Below, piece after piece: positions 23,556 to 36,479 of a stretch of DNA of 64,000 nucleotides. This DNA is from Lutraria lutraria (lineage: Eukaryota; Mollusca; Bivalvia; Venerida; Mactridae). The notes under the pieces were generated by a model. It searched no databases. It worked only from the letters and a program-made list of their open reading frames with translations, and was not told the DNA's origin. The DNA lies in the NCBI GenBank assembly GCA_964023205.1, contig OZ026848.1, positions 34,397,912 through 34,461,911 on the forward strand. Direction: 5' to 3'. Position 1 is the first letter of the stretch. Every line of letters starts with the position of its first letter. The position numbers were made by a program, and so were the translations under genes.

Positions 23556-25749
23556 CGCGATCATGGACCAGTGGTTAGTACACTGGACTTGTAACCTGGC
23601 GATCACGGACCAGTGGTTAGTACACTGGACTTGTAACCTGGCGATCATGAACCAGTGGTTAGTACACTGGACTTGTAACCTGGCGATCATGGACCAGTAG
23701 TTAGTACACTGGACTTGTAACCTGGCGATCATGGACCAGTGGTTAGTACACTGGACTTGTAACCTGGCGATCATGGACCAGTGGTTAGTACACTGGACTT
23801 GTAACCTGGCGATCATGAACCAGTGGTTTGTAACCTGGCGATCATGGACCAGTGGTTAGTACACTGGACTTGTAACCTGGCGATCATGTACCAGTAGTTA
23901 GTACACTGGACTTGTAACCTGGCGATCATGGACCAGTGGTTAGTGCACTGGACTTGTAACCTGGCGATCATGGACCAGTGGTTAGTACACTGGACTTGTA
24001 ACCTGGCGATCATGGACCAGTGGTTAGTGCACTGGACTTGTAACCTGGCGATCATGGACCAGTGGTTAGTACACTGGACATGTAACCTGGCGATCATGGA
24101 CCAGTGGTTAGTACACTGGACTTGTAACCTGGCGATCATGGACCAGTGGTTAGTACACTGGACTTGTAACCTGGCGATCATGGACCAGTGGTTAGTACAC
24201 TGGACTTGTAACCTGGCGATCATGGACCAGTGGTTAGTACACTGGACTTGTTACCTGGCGATCATGGACCAGTGGTTAGTGCACTGGACTTGTAACCTGG
24301 CGATCATGGACCAGTGGTTAGTACACTGGACTTGTTACCTGGCGATCATGGACCAGTGGTTAGTACACTGGACTTGTAACCTGGCGATCATGGACCAGTG
24401 GTTAGTACACTGGACTTGTTACCTGGCGATCATGGACCAGTGGTTAGTACACTGGACTTGTAACCTGGCGATCATGGACCAGTGGTTAGTGCACTGGACT
24501 TGTAACCTGGCGATCATGGACCAGTGATTAGTACACTGGACTTGTAACCTGGCGATCATGGACCAGTGGTTAGTACACTGGACTTGTAACCTGGCGATCA
24601 TGGACCAGTGGTTAGTACACTGGACTTGTAACCTGGCGATCATGGACCAGTGGTTAGTACACTGGACTTGTAACCTGGCGATCATGGACCAGTGGTTAGT
24701 ACACTGGACTTGTAACCTGGCGATCATTGTAACCTGGCGATCATGGACCAGTGGTTAGTACACTGGACTTGTAACCTGGCGATCATGGACCAGTAGTTAG
24801 TACACTGGACTTGTAACCTGGCGATCATGGACCAGTAGTTAGTACACTGGACTTGTAACCTGGCGATCATGGACCAGTGGTTAGTACACTGGACTTGTAA
24901 CCTGGCGATCATGGACCAGTGGTTAGTACACTGGACTTGTAACCTGGCGATCATGTACCAGTAGTTAGTACACTGGACTTGTAACCTGGCGATCATGGAC
25001 CAGTGGTTAGTACACTGGACTTGTAACCTGGCGATCATGGACCAGTGGTTAGTACACTGGACTTGTAACCTGGCGATCATGGACCAGTGGTTAGTACACT
25101 GGACTTGTAACCTGGCGATCATGGACCAGTGGTTAGTACACTGGACTTGTTACCTGGCGATCATGGACCAGTGGTTAGTGCACTGGACTTGTAACCTGGC
25201 GATCATGGACCAGTGGTTAGTACACTGGACTTGTTACCTGGCGATCATGGACCAGTGGTTAGTGCACTGGACTTGTTACCTGGCGATCATGGACCAGTGG
25301 TTAGTACACTGGACTTGTTACCTGGCGATCATGGACCAGTGGTTAGTACACTGGACTTGTAACCTGGCGATCATGGACCAGTGGTTAGTGCACTGGACTT
25401 GTAACCTGGCGATCATGGACCAGTGGTTAGTACACTGGACTTGTAACCTGGCGATCATGGACCAGTGGTTAGTACACTGGACTTGTAACCTGGCGATCAT
25501 GGACCAGTGGTTAGTACACTGGACTTGTAACCTGGCGATCATGGACCAGTGGTTAGTGCACTGGACTTGTAACCTGGCGATCATGGACCAGTGGTTAGTG
25601 CACTGGACTTGTAACCTGGCGATCATGGACCAGTGGTTTGTACACTGGACTTGTAACCTGGCGATCATGGACCAGTGGTTAGTACACTGGACTTGTAACC
25701 TGGCGATCATGGACCAGTGGTTAGTACACTGGACTTGTAACCTGGCGAT
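23556..25749 (+). repeat. 42 bp minisatellite made from a tRNA-like SINE head
   Basis: About 52 units of 42 bp, each with ATGGACCAGTGGTTAGTACA followed by CTGGACTTGTAACCTGGCG. TGGACCAGTGG matches the RNA polymerase III A-box (TRGCNNAGTGG) apart from one base, and GTGGTTAG...GGACTTGTAA resembles the D-arm and anticodon-arm half of a tRNA. CCAGTG and CACTGG form a perfect 6 bp stem with a 7-nt loop in every unit. Two units are partly deleted (near 23823 and 24727). Long frames on both strands (MDQWLVHWTCNLAI; MIARLQVQCTNHWS) are by-products of the 42 bp period. Confidence 0.93.
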
Positions 25750-25920
25750 CAGGGTCGGAATCGCGGTCGCGGCAGATCTTACACTTCTACGAAAATTTGA
25801 CCAAAATATCGATTTTCCTCCATATGTGGAAAAGTTACCGATTCCCTTTGCAAGGGAAAGTTAGTACTGGTTGGCACCGTAAGTAACTGAACATTTGTAG
25901 AAAAACGGCGTTAAACCCAC
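25707..25920 (+). mobile_element. tRNA-derived SINE (source of the 42 bp array)
   Basis: The last array unit (A-box-like at 25710-25720) runs on into GATCAGGGTCGGAATCGCGG, a T-arm-like segment with a degenerate B-box GGTCGGAATC (25753-25762), then CGCGGCAGATC. The tail reads TTGGCACCGTAAGTAACTG and AAAACGGCGTTAAACCCACA, resembling 3' parts of mollusc SINEs. The left flank of the array (AAGTCCGCGATC, about 23551) would be the acceptor-stem side of the same tRNA-like head. Hence one SINE split by internal expansion of its head. Confidence 0.7.
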
Positions 25921-25921
25921 A

Positions 25922-26092
25922 GGCACAAATGACACAAATCTACTGACACAAATCTACTGACAACTGACACAAATCTACTGACAACTGACACAAATCTACT
26001 GACAACTGACACAAATCTACTGACACCTGACACAAATCTACTGACACAAATATGCTGCCACAAATATACTGCCACAAATCTGCTGAAACAAA
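25922..26092. repeat. About 21 bp repeat, ACAAATCTACTGACAACTG
   Basis: Eight or so copies of CACAAATCTACTGACAACTG, degenerating to CACAAATATACTGC at the right end. It begins directly at the SINE tail (CAGGCACAAATG). Confidence 0.9.
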
Positions 26093-26689
26093 AACATCAA
26101 AGAAGTTATATTGGTTTACCACATTACATAGTTACATTGTCTAGGTATTGTAATGTTCTTGATAATCTTCTCCTGAGTCCACAAATCCTTATCATCCACA
26201 CAGATATCATCATGTAGTGCTTCATCCAACATTACTCTTACAGTGTTGGCCTTTCTTGCGAAAACTGAAAATAAATTGTGAATAATTAATTCCTGTTAAA
26301 GATTCTCATGAAATATCATGGAAAGTGTGAACTAGAGTTATACTTAATTATTATTTTATCACATTTTTATGGCACTTTTTTCATTATAAAATATGTTCAC
26401 AAGTGCTTCACAATAATATCTATCACAAATTGGTAAAACATAATTTATAATATTATATATAAAAACAACAATATACAGGCATCATTTAATATCAAAGTAA
26501 CAAAATTTAAAGTTACTAAATCCTTTGAAAAATGAAAACTACTACATGTTCCCAACGTTATCTATCAGTCACAATAATTATTATCATTATTCGATAAACA
26601 ATAACTCCAATGATCTGAAATATGGGGATTTGCAAATGCTGAAGTTTGAGAACGAACTCATTTACATTTTTCTTAAAAAGTCTACTTGG
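26093..26689. other. Non-coding AT-rich stretch
   Basis: No exon with both splice sites, RNA gene or repeat recognised. Confidence 0.4.
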
Positions 26690-27190
26690 AGTTTAACTTT
26701 CTACACAAAACAATTTTATATTTGGTGAATTGGTTCGTACTCCATTAAGATTAATGAGAATAGTTAATATGGTACGTTTTTGGCTGAAATTCACAAGTGT
26801 CTGGAATGATGATAGAAAATACATCAAATTTATTTATAAGATGATGTTAAACGATAATGTACTTTTACCGAATACAATCAACCGGGCATCACAAATAAAA
26901 ACATTGTTGGAAAACTAAGGCTTTAGTGAAGTTTGGCTATATCAAGGGTTTACAAGTATTTCTTAAAAGTTCTTAAACAAAGGATTGTTGACGTATTTAT
27001 TCAAGACTGGCATGGACACATCAATAATTCTACTAGAGCAACAATTTATTAAACAATACGTTTGGAAAAAACAAGTATCCCAAAATTTATTGAATTGATC
27101 TCTTCATTGAATAAAAATACCGTTAAAAATTTATCGACATACGTACTAAAAAGCTTTGAAAGAAGAGAGAGTTTATACTACATGTACTTT
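26690..27190 (+). pseudogene. Degraded LINE C-terminal region
   Basis: Frames read VRTPLRLMRIVNMVRFWLKF, then YIKFIYKMMLNDN, then GFSEVWLYQGF and, after a frame change, FLKVLKQRIVDVFIQDWHG followed by NNSTRATIY. This order (RIxxFWLK, YxxxMLxD, GFxEVWLxQG, FKxRxxDxFxQxW, SxRAxIY) is the conserved C-terminal region of many animal LINE ORF2 proteins. Several stops and at least two frameshifts; no reverse transcriptase core remains nearby. Confidence 0.65.
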
Positions 27191-28334
27191 AACTAACTTT
27201 CCCCACTCACTTATCATTATGTGCGCGTATTTGGAAACCATGCATACCTACAGCTTTTCTCTCATTTTCAACTTCTACTTTTGTTTCACCCATCAAATAA
27301 TAAATACATGGCTGTTTATTCTATAAAACGTTCTTCATTGCATTAGTTCACTGATTGAAAATAACGTGACCACCCGATACACAATTAAGCAATATATATA
27401 TTATACATGTCGTATTGTGTACTCACGTACTTACATTTCTATTTTGTTCTTGTACGAACGGTTATATGTCGTAAAAGTATATACATATTGTCAAAATTTA
27501 AATGCATTATATACAGTTAAATGTTATATCAAAGTATTTTTTTGTATCGTGTGTTATGTATTAACACTTATACATAAACTGTATGTCAAGTTATTGTATG
27601 GTGCAGATTGGCCTAATATCTTGATATAAACTATATATATGTATTATGTCCATACATTTTGTACATAGTCATATTAGTTATACTTTTTTATGAGTTTTAA
27701 ATTTCTCGAATCAAAGCCGTTGTCATGATGGCCATAGAGCTGATAAGATAAATTGTAATAAAAAATATTGAAATTATGTTTTCATATATCATGAAAATGT
27801 TAATGGACTGAGCACAGTTAATCTCACATTTAATCTCACAGCGTAATGAGTTCCAAAGTCTTGAAGCCACATGCTCAAAAGTTCGCTTAAAGAGTTGGCC
27901 CCAGTTTCACGCACAAAATTGAGTAGAAACTTGATAATGGACTAAAGTGTTTTTTCTGTCAAGAAATCTTGTGTCTTTGACCAGAAGTCTTACCATTTGT
28001 TTCCTTATTTTAAAAATGTCAACATAAAATAATTGTGAGTCTGGCGCACAAGTAGGTTTCTATTTTCACACTATTTTCATTAGAGTCAAAAATCAAATTC
28101 CCACTAATAGACACAACTCAAATTTTATTGAATTATGTCGTGTGTAGAGGCTGAAAGTATGGGAAATTGTTATCAGACCATCTATGTACCATCTTTTAAT
28201 TAATACCACGTTCTGTACTGCATGCAGTAAAACAGTGAAATTGCTGATTTAGTAAATAAGTTGAGTTTGACAAACGACTTTTTTTGTTAAAATGGGACGA
28301 GATCTTTATGTTTAGTGTTATGTTGTTATTTCAG
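27191..28334. other. Intron sequence, no feature recognised
   Basis: AT-rich sequence between the LINE remnant and integrin exon 28335, ending in a TTGTTATTTCAG acceptor. No repeat array or transposon end was seen. Confidence 0.45.
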
Positions 28335-28430
28335 GATTTTCTCGGAACAAGATGTAGCACTATTGAGGATTTAAATGATCATAAATGTGACAACATAACA
28401 CAGCCAGTGAATTCAGACGAACTGATCAAG
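28335..28430 (+). CDS. Integrin beta exon: second half of PSI domain
   Basis: Acceptor TTATTTCAG to 28334, donor AAG|GTAAGT at 28431; 96 nt, phase 0 to 0. Encodes DFLGTRCSTIEDLNDHKC and then CDNITQPVNSDELIK-type sequence. RC-x8-10-C followed by a short Asn-Pro/Val segment is the usual end of the beta PSI domain, leading into the hybrid domain. Confidence 0.85.
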
Positions 28431-28720
28431 GTAAGTGAATGTGAAATTCATCATGTTTTTCATGTTTCTATAAACTAGCTTGGTCAATGATGAGAAGCCT
28501 AGCTTTTGAATGTATGTGGAGGGATCAGGAAGAAATATCCGCATTTCATTTGAAAGATATATTGCTGATATATGTAGAAAATAGGTCAATTTTTTCTGTA
28601 TGTACAGAAATTAAGACAAACTGTAAATCAGTTAATGTTCATATGAACGATAACTAATGCGTTGCTTACGTTTGATTGTAAGTTTCTTTTCACCATCGTT
28701 TACATTTTATATTTTTGTAG

Positions 28721-28802
28721 AATGACCCTCTTAGAAACGGGAGTGAAAAGATAGATCCTATACAGCTGTCACCACAACATATACGTCTCCAACTGAAGCC
28801 TG
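28721..28802 (+). CDS. Integrin beta exon: start of hybrid domain
   Basis: Acceptor ATTTTTGTAG to 28720, donor GTAAAA at 28803; 82 nt, phase 0 to 1. Encodes NDPLRNGSEKI then IQLSPQHIRLQLKPG. The QxSPQxxxLxLxPG block is diagnostic for integrin beta subunits and leads into the first hybrid-domain strand. Confidence 0.92.
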
Positions 28803-28828
28803 GTAAAAATATTGAAAATCGAATTATG

Positions 28829-30448
28829 AAAAATCTTGTAGAATAATGTATAATCATGTAGACCAATATACAATCATGTAGAATAATATAAAATCATGTA
28901 GAATAATGTATAATCATGTAGAATAATGTATAATCATGTAGAATAATGTATAATCATGTAGAACAATGTATAATCATGTAGAATAATGTAAATTCATGTA
29001 GAATAATGTAAAATCATGTAGAATAATATGAAATCATGTAGAATAATATATAATCATGTATAATCATGTATAATCATATAGAATAATATGAAATCATGTA
29101 GAATAGTGTATAATCATGTATAATAATGTATAATCATGTAGAACAATGTATAATCATGTAGAATAATGTATAATCATGTAGAACAATGTATAATCATGTA
29201 GAATAATGTAAATTCATGTAGAATAATGTATAATCATGTAGAATAATATGAAATCATGTAGAATAATATATAATCATGTATTATAATGTATAATCATATA
29301 GAATAATATAAAATCATGTAGAATAATATATAATCATGTATAATCATGTAGAATAATATAAAATCATGTAGAATAATATATAATCATGTAGAATAATATA
29401 AAATCATGTAGAATAATATATAATCTTGTAAAATAGTTTATAATCATGTATAATAATATATAATCATGTATAATAATGTATAATCATATAGAATAATATA
29501 AAATCATGTAGAATAATATATAATCATGTAGAATAATATAAAATGATGTAGAATAATATATAATCTTGAAAAATAGTTTATAATCATGTAGAATAATATA
29601 TAATCATGTATAATAATGTATAATCATATAGAATAATATAAAATCATGTAGAATAATATATAATCATGTAGAATCATGTAGAATAATATAAAATCATGTA
29701 GAATAATATATAATCTTGTAAAATAGCTTATAATCATGTAGAATAATATAAAATCATGTAGAATCATATATAATCATGTAGAATAGTGTATAATCATGTA
29801 GAATAATGCATAATAATGTAGACCAATATATAATCATGTAGAATAATATGAAATCATGTAGAATAGTGTAATCAAGAAGAATAATGTATAATCATGTAGA
29901 ATAATGTATAATCATGTAGACCAATATATAATCATGTAGAATAATATAAAATCATGGAGAATAATGCATAATAATGTAGACCAATATATAATCATGTAGA
30001 ATAATATATAATCATGTAGAATAATGTATAATCATGTAGAATAATATAAAATCATGTAGAATAGTGTATAATCATGTAGAATAATGTATAATCATGTAGA
30101 CCAATATATAATCATGTAGAATAGTGTATAATCATGTAGAATAATATAAAATCATGTAGAATAATGTATAATAATGTAGATCAATATATAATCATGTAGA
30201 ATAGTGTATAATCATGTAGAATAATCATGTAGAATAGTGTATAATCATGTAGACCAATATATAATCATGTAGAATAATATGAAATCATGTAGAATAATGT
30301 ATAATCATGTAGACCAATATATAATCATGTAGAATAATATGAAATCATGTAGAATAATGTATAATCATGTAGAATAATGTATAATCATGTAGACCAATAT
30401 ATAATCATGTAAAATAATATGAAATCATGTAGAATAATATAATCATGG
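28829..30448. repeat. 20 bp AT-rich minisatellite starting 26 bp after a splice donor
   Basis: About 80 units of the type TAATCATGTAGAATAATGTA with ATA/GTA, GACCAATAT and TAGTGTA variants. It lies wholly inside the intron 28803-31232. It has no coding potential. Confidence 0.95.
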
Positions 30449-30598
30449 TATATAAAGATGCTATATAAAATCTAATAATCCTGTAAAATTAAGAGTATTT
30501 ATGATAATCATACGGTATAATTATATAATCTATATTTATCATGTGACATGATGTATAATAATTTGAAATATAATTCATAATTATATATATAATATATA

Positions 30599-30769
30599 CG
30601 GTGCAACCTCTCTAAAGCAACACCCTTTCGGAGTGACAAAACTATCTTGTTGTTGAAAGGTTGTTACTCTAAAGAGGTTAGATTAAGAATTAAATCGTGC
30701 ACTGGGAAAATATGCTGTTGTTGCAGGGAGGTTGTTGCTCAAAAGAAGGTCACTCTGGAGATGTACCGT
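30599..30769 (+). mobile_element. MITE of the CAGTG-AACCTCTCC family
   Basis: Ends CGGTGCAACCTCTCTAAAGC and, inward from the right, CGGTACATCTCCAGAGTG. Internal GTTGTTGAAAGGTTGTTACT and TGTTGTTGCAGGGAGGTTG match the other copies. Confidence 0.75.
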
Positions 30770-31232
30770 TATCATGTAATATTATGGAAAAAAGATCGAA
30801 AACTCTGTAGCATTGTCGGTGGCACAAAATCCCCTGACCCCTAATTTATCTAATTTACGACAAGGGATCAATGTGAACCTAGCATTTCTGACTTCTGCGT
30901 ATTTCATAAACGACTAACAACAAATATTCTTTTCTCATTTTACTTGGACTTTATTTGTAAATCAAAATATTCCTACATCAAGTTTATTACATAACTGGTC
31001 CTCATTTAAAATCAAAGTGCTGAAAGTACTCATGGTAAATGAAGTCACATAGACTTGTACTGCAACATAATACGTAATACTTAGAACCGCATAACAATTC
31101 ATGCGTGCCTAGTGAGAGGCGGCTATGGAAAACTGAACTATCGTTCATTAACCAAAACTAATCGATAAGATTATGATTATGTGAAAACTGAACAGCGTGT
31201 ACCAAGTGCAACAATTTGGGATTTTATTTCAG

Positions 31233-31364
31233 GACAGAAATATAACCTCGATATGAAATACATGGTAGCGAAGAACTTACCGATAGACATGTACTTTGTC
31301 CTTGACTTCTCGGTTACAATGAAAAATCGTATACAAGACCTTGCTGATCTTACAAATGAATTGA
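31233..31364 (+). CDS. Integrin beta exon: start of beta-I domain with MIDAS loop
   Basis: Acceptor TTTATTTCAG to 31232, donor GTAAGT at 31365; 132 nt, phase 1 to 1. Encodes GQKYNLDMKYMVAKNLPID, then MYFVLDFSVTMKNRIQDLAD and LTNEL. This is the first strand of the von Willebrand A-like beta-I domain. The metal loop normally reads D-x-S-x-S-M-K-D-D. Here it reads DFSVTMKNR: the MIDAS Asp and first Ser are kept, the third ligand is Thr instead of Ser, and both ADMIDAS Asp residues are replaced by Asn and Arg. Ligand binding or its regulation may differ from ordinary beta chains. Confidence 0.92.
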
Positions 31365-31985
31365 GTAAGTTTTCATATTTAGATGCATTAAAACAATATT
31401 ACATTTCTAGTGTACCAATCGTGAATTATTCAATTAATTGTGGGTGATTTTAAGCGATTGTGATTAGGTCATTTTTAAAAATTAGTGGCTGGTAGTTATG
31501 CAATCGATTCCTCATATCATCCATCCTCTTTTCAAAATCTTTTTAGCGGTTTCATAAAATAAATATTTTTATCTTAAAATAGCCTTTTATCTTGATTTCA
31601 AGAATTATAATGCTCCCCCCCCCCCAATAAAGCCTACCCACCTACCTACTGTTATAAATCATCCGAGAAACCACACACCATCATTATTCCAAGTATTCAT
31701 AGCCTGAGTAGATTAATCATACGAATTTTCTGTTATATTTAAAAAAATAAGTGATTTGATATTTGCACATCAGTTTAATTTTAAATGTTTTCAGCTTAAA
31801 TCTATATCACTTTTTCTGTCCTGCTCTAGCAGTAAATCAAATTGCTTAAAATGCGGGCTTTGTATCTCTATAACTTTTCGGCCTGTGACTGAAATAAATA
31901 AATATACATGAAATCATTATTTTGATCTGTATATCTCACGACAGTTTCATATATATATGTCATAGTCTGGTTCTCCTGTTTTTAG

Positions 31986-32085
31986 TTCAAGGACTACGAG
32001 AAGAGTTCACTGAAAACATCCATATTGGATTTGGTTCATTCATGGACAAACCAGTACAGCCATTTACCATAACTGTACCAGCACA
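31986..32085 (+). CDS. Integrin beta exon: beta-I domain, GFGSFMDKP segment
   Basis: Acceptor CTGTTTTTAG to 31985, donor GTAAGT at 32086; 100 nt, phase 1 to 2. Encodes QGLREEFTENIHIGFGSFMD then KPVQPFTITVPAQ. IGFGxFxDKxxxP is one of the most conserved beta signatures; its Asp is a ligand of the synergy metal site and is kept. Confidence 0.94.
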
Positions 32086-32279
32086 GTAAGTTATAGATAT
32101 TGAATTGTCACGAACCGTGTGGGGAATCCACGTGAACTAGTGACGTCACGAAGTTGTCGTTACAAGCGAGATTTCTGTCCTTCAAACTAGGAAAACATCA
32201 CGTGTTTTAATTTTCGTTTTCTATTAAAACTGTATAAGTCTAAAATCACCTGGTATATTGTTTGATAATGAGTGATACC

Positions 32280-32715
32280 ACAGGGTCGGTGTCGTGAGAA
32301 TAGCACGTCGTTTTATTTACTAACGTTGACGTGAGAATAACACGTCATCTTATTTTACAAACGGTATCGTGAAAATAGCACGTCGGTTTATTTGCTGAAC
32401 GGTGTCGGGAGAATAGCACGTCGGTTTATTTGCTGAACGCTGTCGTGAGAATAGCACGGTGTTTTATTTGAAAACGATTTCGTGAGAACACGTCGTTTTA
32501 TTTGCCTAACGATGTCGTGAGAATAGCACGTCGTTTTATTTACTAACGTTGACGTGAGAATAACACGTCATCTTATTTTACAAACGGTATCGTGAAAATA
32601 GCACGTCGGTTTATTTGCTGAACGGTGTCGGGAGAATAGCACGTCGGTTTTTTTGAAAACGATTTCGTGAGAACACGTCGTTTTATTTGCCTAACGGTGT
32701 CGTGAGAATAGCACG
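32280..32715. repeat. About 38 bp repeat with GAGAATAGCACGTCG
   Basis: About 11 units of the type ACGGTGTCGTGAGAATAGCA plus CGTCGTTTTATTTGC. The block beginning TTTACTAACGTTGACGTGAG recurs about 240 bp later, so the array has a higher-order duplication. Confidence 0.85.
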
Positions 32716-33054
32716 ACACAAATTAAAAACAAGGGTGTATGCGCGAGTCTACCAAGATACTCGCTTACCCCTGATCATGAAATGATAACAATAAAGTAAT
32801 TTTAACACCTTTTATACCACTGTGCTAATGCTTGTAAACAAATTCAGAAATTGTATATTTTATACTAAAGGTATGTCTAATAAATCTATTTTAGTATTTA
32901 CTGTAATGTATTTTCATGGGCTTGTTGATGATAAATTATACTTAGTGTATTTATATTTGAGTAACAAAATACGGAACAATTTAAAAGGTATATACAAAAA
33001 ATAAAACTTGCTTTCATTTACAGAACAGAACACAACATTTATTTAGACTTGTAC

Positions 33055-34140
33055 ATGAGTACACCGTAGTTTGAACGTAGCTGACCCGAGCTGACCGTAG
33101 TTAACCCTACTTGACCGAAGTGCTTACCGTAGTTGACTGTAGTACTATGACGTAACCATTTACACTACGTCTTAAAATACGGTCAACTAGGGCTTACTCA
33201 GGTTGGACTACGTCCTAAGGTACGGTTAATTAGGTTCAAGTCGTTTGTGAAACACAAATGTCCCCTACCGACCAATTGGATAGTAACACCTGGACGTTTG
33301 GCATCGATAGGGGTCATCTACATGTAATGACTAACCCCGCAACCACATCTGAAGAGCCTAGGCCAAATAATTCTCTAGTTATTTGTTGGACAGGATTTTG
33401 TTACGGACGGACCGACCGACAGACAGGCATGGGCAAAGCAATAAACACCCTTTTCTTCGAAAGGGGGCATGCCAATTTTCAAATGCCGCCTCTCAACCCC
33501 CCCCCCCCCCCCCAATAATGACCAAAACGCTTGTCAATGTGAACATTTATTTTTCAAGTTATTTAACAATCAATTCATGACTGAAAAAAACAACAGGAGC
33601 ACTGCTTGAACGCTTCTGCTGATCTGTCTGCATGCTGCTGGTACTGGTGCTCTCAGTTCAGAATGAAGCCACCTGGGCCTGCTGGTTCTGCTGCATGGCA
33701 ATGCCTGATTTTAGGAAGTAGTCCGTGCTGGACTGGTGGGTGGTGACAGCTGGTGGCAAAATAGGCATGGTTGGCGGGTCAAGTGCAGCCTGATTTCATG
33801 CCCTGGGTTCCGCTTAAAACAAGCAAAACAGTGACGTCTTCATGTAGTCCATCGAATGCTTCTTCATCCATGCGCCCAAAAGCAGCTCGGGCGTTGTCTC
33901 CTAGAATCACAAAAAAGGAGACATTTTTTGTTGCTGTCATTGTTGCAACTTTTTCTGTCACTGCTGTAAGCTGACTAAAGAAAACAAGGTTATTCCTTAT
34001 GGATTGAGATTGCATATATATCACGAAATCTTCATTCAAACGTTTATTTTTCAATTCAAATTCATCAAGTCTAAAAGACACCAAACCAATATTATACGAA
34101 TAATCAGTAATCAGCACTCTCCACTTTATCTTCAACTTTA
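33055..34140 (-). mobile_element. Inverted copy of the Harbinger-like element at the window start
   Basis: On the minus strand it repeats 1 to about 910: the GTCTCCTTTTTGTGATTCTAG acceptor-like site (about 33899-33919), DNARAAFGRMDEEAFDGL, CAGCAGAACCAGCAGG, GGGGCATGCCAATTTTC and AACTACGG-type motifs. Upstream the copy continues with a frame (34135 to about 33920) containing RNNLVFFSQ. The AACTACGG end is truncated at about 33058, and a C tract (33500-33513) interrupts it. Neither copy looks functional. Confidence 0.75.
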
Positions 34141-36479
34141 TTCAGTCGGTCGAATGTTTTATCATTCTGATCTTTTATACAGTTCCACATTTTATTCAAA
34201 TTATTACATATTGTAATATTTGTACCCCGGAGATTACACTTTCCTATAACTAACATAACAAAAACGCTTTTGAACATAAAACAAACTTTATTTTATTAGG
34301 AAAAACTCCGGACATAAGATAATAATTATGTGTCTAAATGTTTCATGCTGCACATTTTTTCTGTTGGAGTGTTGACTGGTTCTAGTTGCATTTTTAAAAG
34401 AACTATTAGGCATACTTTAAACAACAAGTGTTTGACTATTGAAGAACATGCAATCAGTAGAATGTCGATTTTTACTTACCTGTGGACAAATCAGTTAATT
34501 CATAGTATACATCAACAAAAATGCATTCAGTGTACAGATATAGCCATTTTATACACATTATAAGTTAAACGAATTTAAAGTATCTGGCTTGGATGTCGGG
34601 TCAAATCAAGTTTCACCAATTTATAGATTTAAAAACTAAACTATATTTATATACTAAAATAAACCCACTGTATAAAGTGTATTGCAAGTAATTTGAAATA
34701 AATAAATTTGGTCTTTTATAAACCAAATCGCACGTAATTTACAAATTTTTGAACAACGATAACTACTCTGTATATAGTTATATATTACAAGTAGCATTAA
34801 AATGACTATAAATGTATAAAGCAGGGAACCGTGCCTCATTTTTTTTTGTTCGTTAGATACTTGACGAAAGGGGTAGGTTCACTTAGGGCCTAAAATGGCC
34901 CTGTGCCAGATTTCCTTGATATTTTGACAGTATAATATATTGGATGTTTCTTCATCAAAAACATGTTTTCAAATTGTTCTGAAATGAGTATTGTTGCCAT
35001 AGCAACGAAACTTTAAAAAAAACTCAAAATGGAAAAAACTCAAAATTTCTGTTCCATGGCCTCAATGTTCTTTTTATTAAGTGTATATGATTGTTCATGT
35101 TGACTATAAAGTGACAAGATATTTTTATTCCATGGTTGCTATGGAAACGTGGAAGTCACGTGACTGGGCATAATATAGCGGTGTTTCGTGATTATATCGA
35201 TGATATACGAATTATTTTGACAAAATTTATACAGTAGAAAAAATAACATACATATATCAAGAATGTGTGAAGAAATCATTTACGTGACGCCAAAGGTTTT
35301 CGTAATATGACGTAATTAGTGTGCCCTCCTACATAGTTACATCACAGATAATTTCATCAAATATCGAAAGGAAAAAAATCGTAAAAAGGTCTCTGCCGTT
35401 CAAAATTAACTGGCAATAAAATTTGCAACATCTATTTTCACAATTACGCTAAAAAATACGGCTAGAAAACACCTTGATATAACAATAATCGAATATGAAA
35501 GTACCATACCACACACTACGATCCGTCATCCTCGCCTAGTACCGTTCGAATAACTGGAAATTTAAATATGAAGTCCCACACCCGACACATTTATATTTTG
35601 CATATGTGTTGTTTACATTCTGATTGATAATTGTTCAAAGTTTCGTGGTGTCGGTTGGAGGACTTCATATTAAAATATCGAAAAAGTGTACGAGGGTGTC
35701 TTATCAGTTCCCAGCAAAGTTGGTCGAAATAATTATATTGTTTTGGATGAATATTGAATGATAGAGGACATGCAATTCAGAATGAATAATAAAACTAGCC
35801 TTTACTACATTAGTAAAGTTCTGTCAAATAAGAAAATCTCCGACAAATCTCCGTCGAAGCCAAATAAACCGTTTATCCGATTAATGTATCAATATCCGAA
35901 TCGCTATTATTGTTAACAAAGGGAGACAAGTCGGTTGTTTACAGACGCAGCGTTCTTTGTACAGCGTCTCGTAATACGGACGGTTATTGAAGTAATAACT
36001 GAAGATAAAACGACGAATCAAGTAAGTATTTGATCTCCCTTATGTGATATGTTCATGATACGAGGCTATAGGTCTATGTAAGGTTAAATAGCCTCACTTT
36101 GTATGCATACTGTAGTTCATGATGCCGCGCGCTCAAGACATTCCATTTTGATGACGTAACAATACTTTGTGTCATGCTGTGCAGGGCCGTAGGAAGCGGG
36201 GAAGGAATGGGGCAATAAATTCGATTGTAATGATAATTAAAAGTTCAAAAGTGACTATACCCCCCCCCCCCCCTTTAAGACTGTTTAAAGTCAAAATTAC
36301 CCCCCCCCCCATTTGAAATTTCTTCTTACAGGCCTGTTGTGACCCAATGCTAGATTCTAATGTTTTAATGCTTTAGCAAATCTAATGTTATTTTTTTATT
36401 ATATATTGCATTTTAGTTTTTATCATACATGTTTGTGAATTGTGTGCAGGTGAAACTTAAATATAAATAATGAGTCACT

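Noticed and set aside
23478..25864. MDQWLVHWTCNLAI and MIARLQVQCTNHWS repeat proteins
   Set aside because: Satellite of 42 bp without internal stops in several frames; the sequence is explained by a SINE head.
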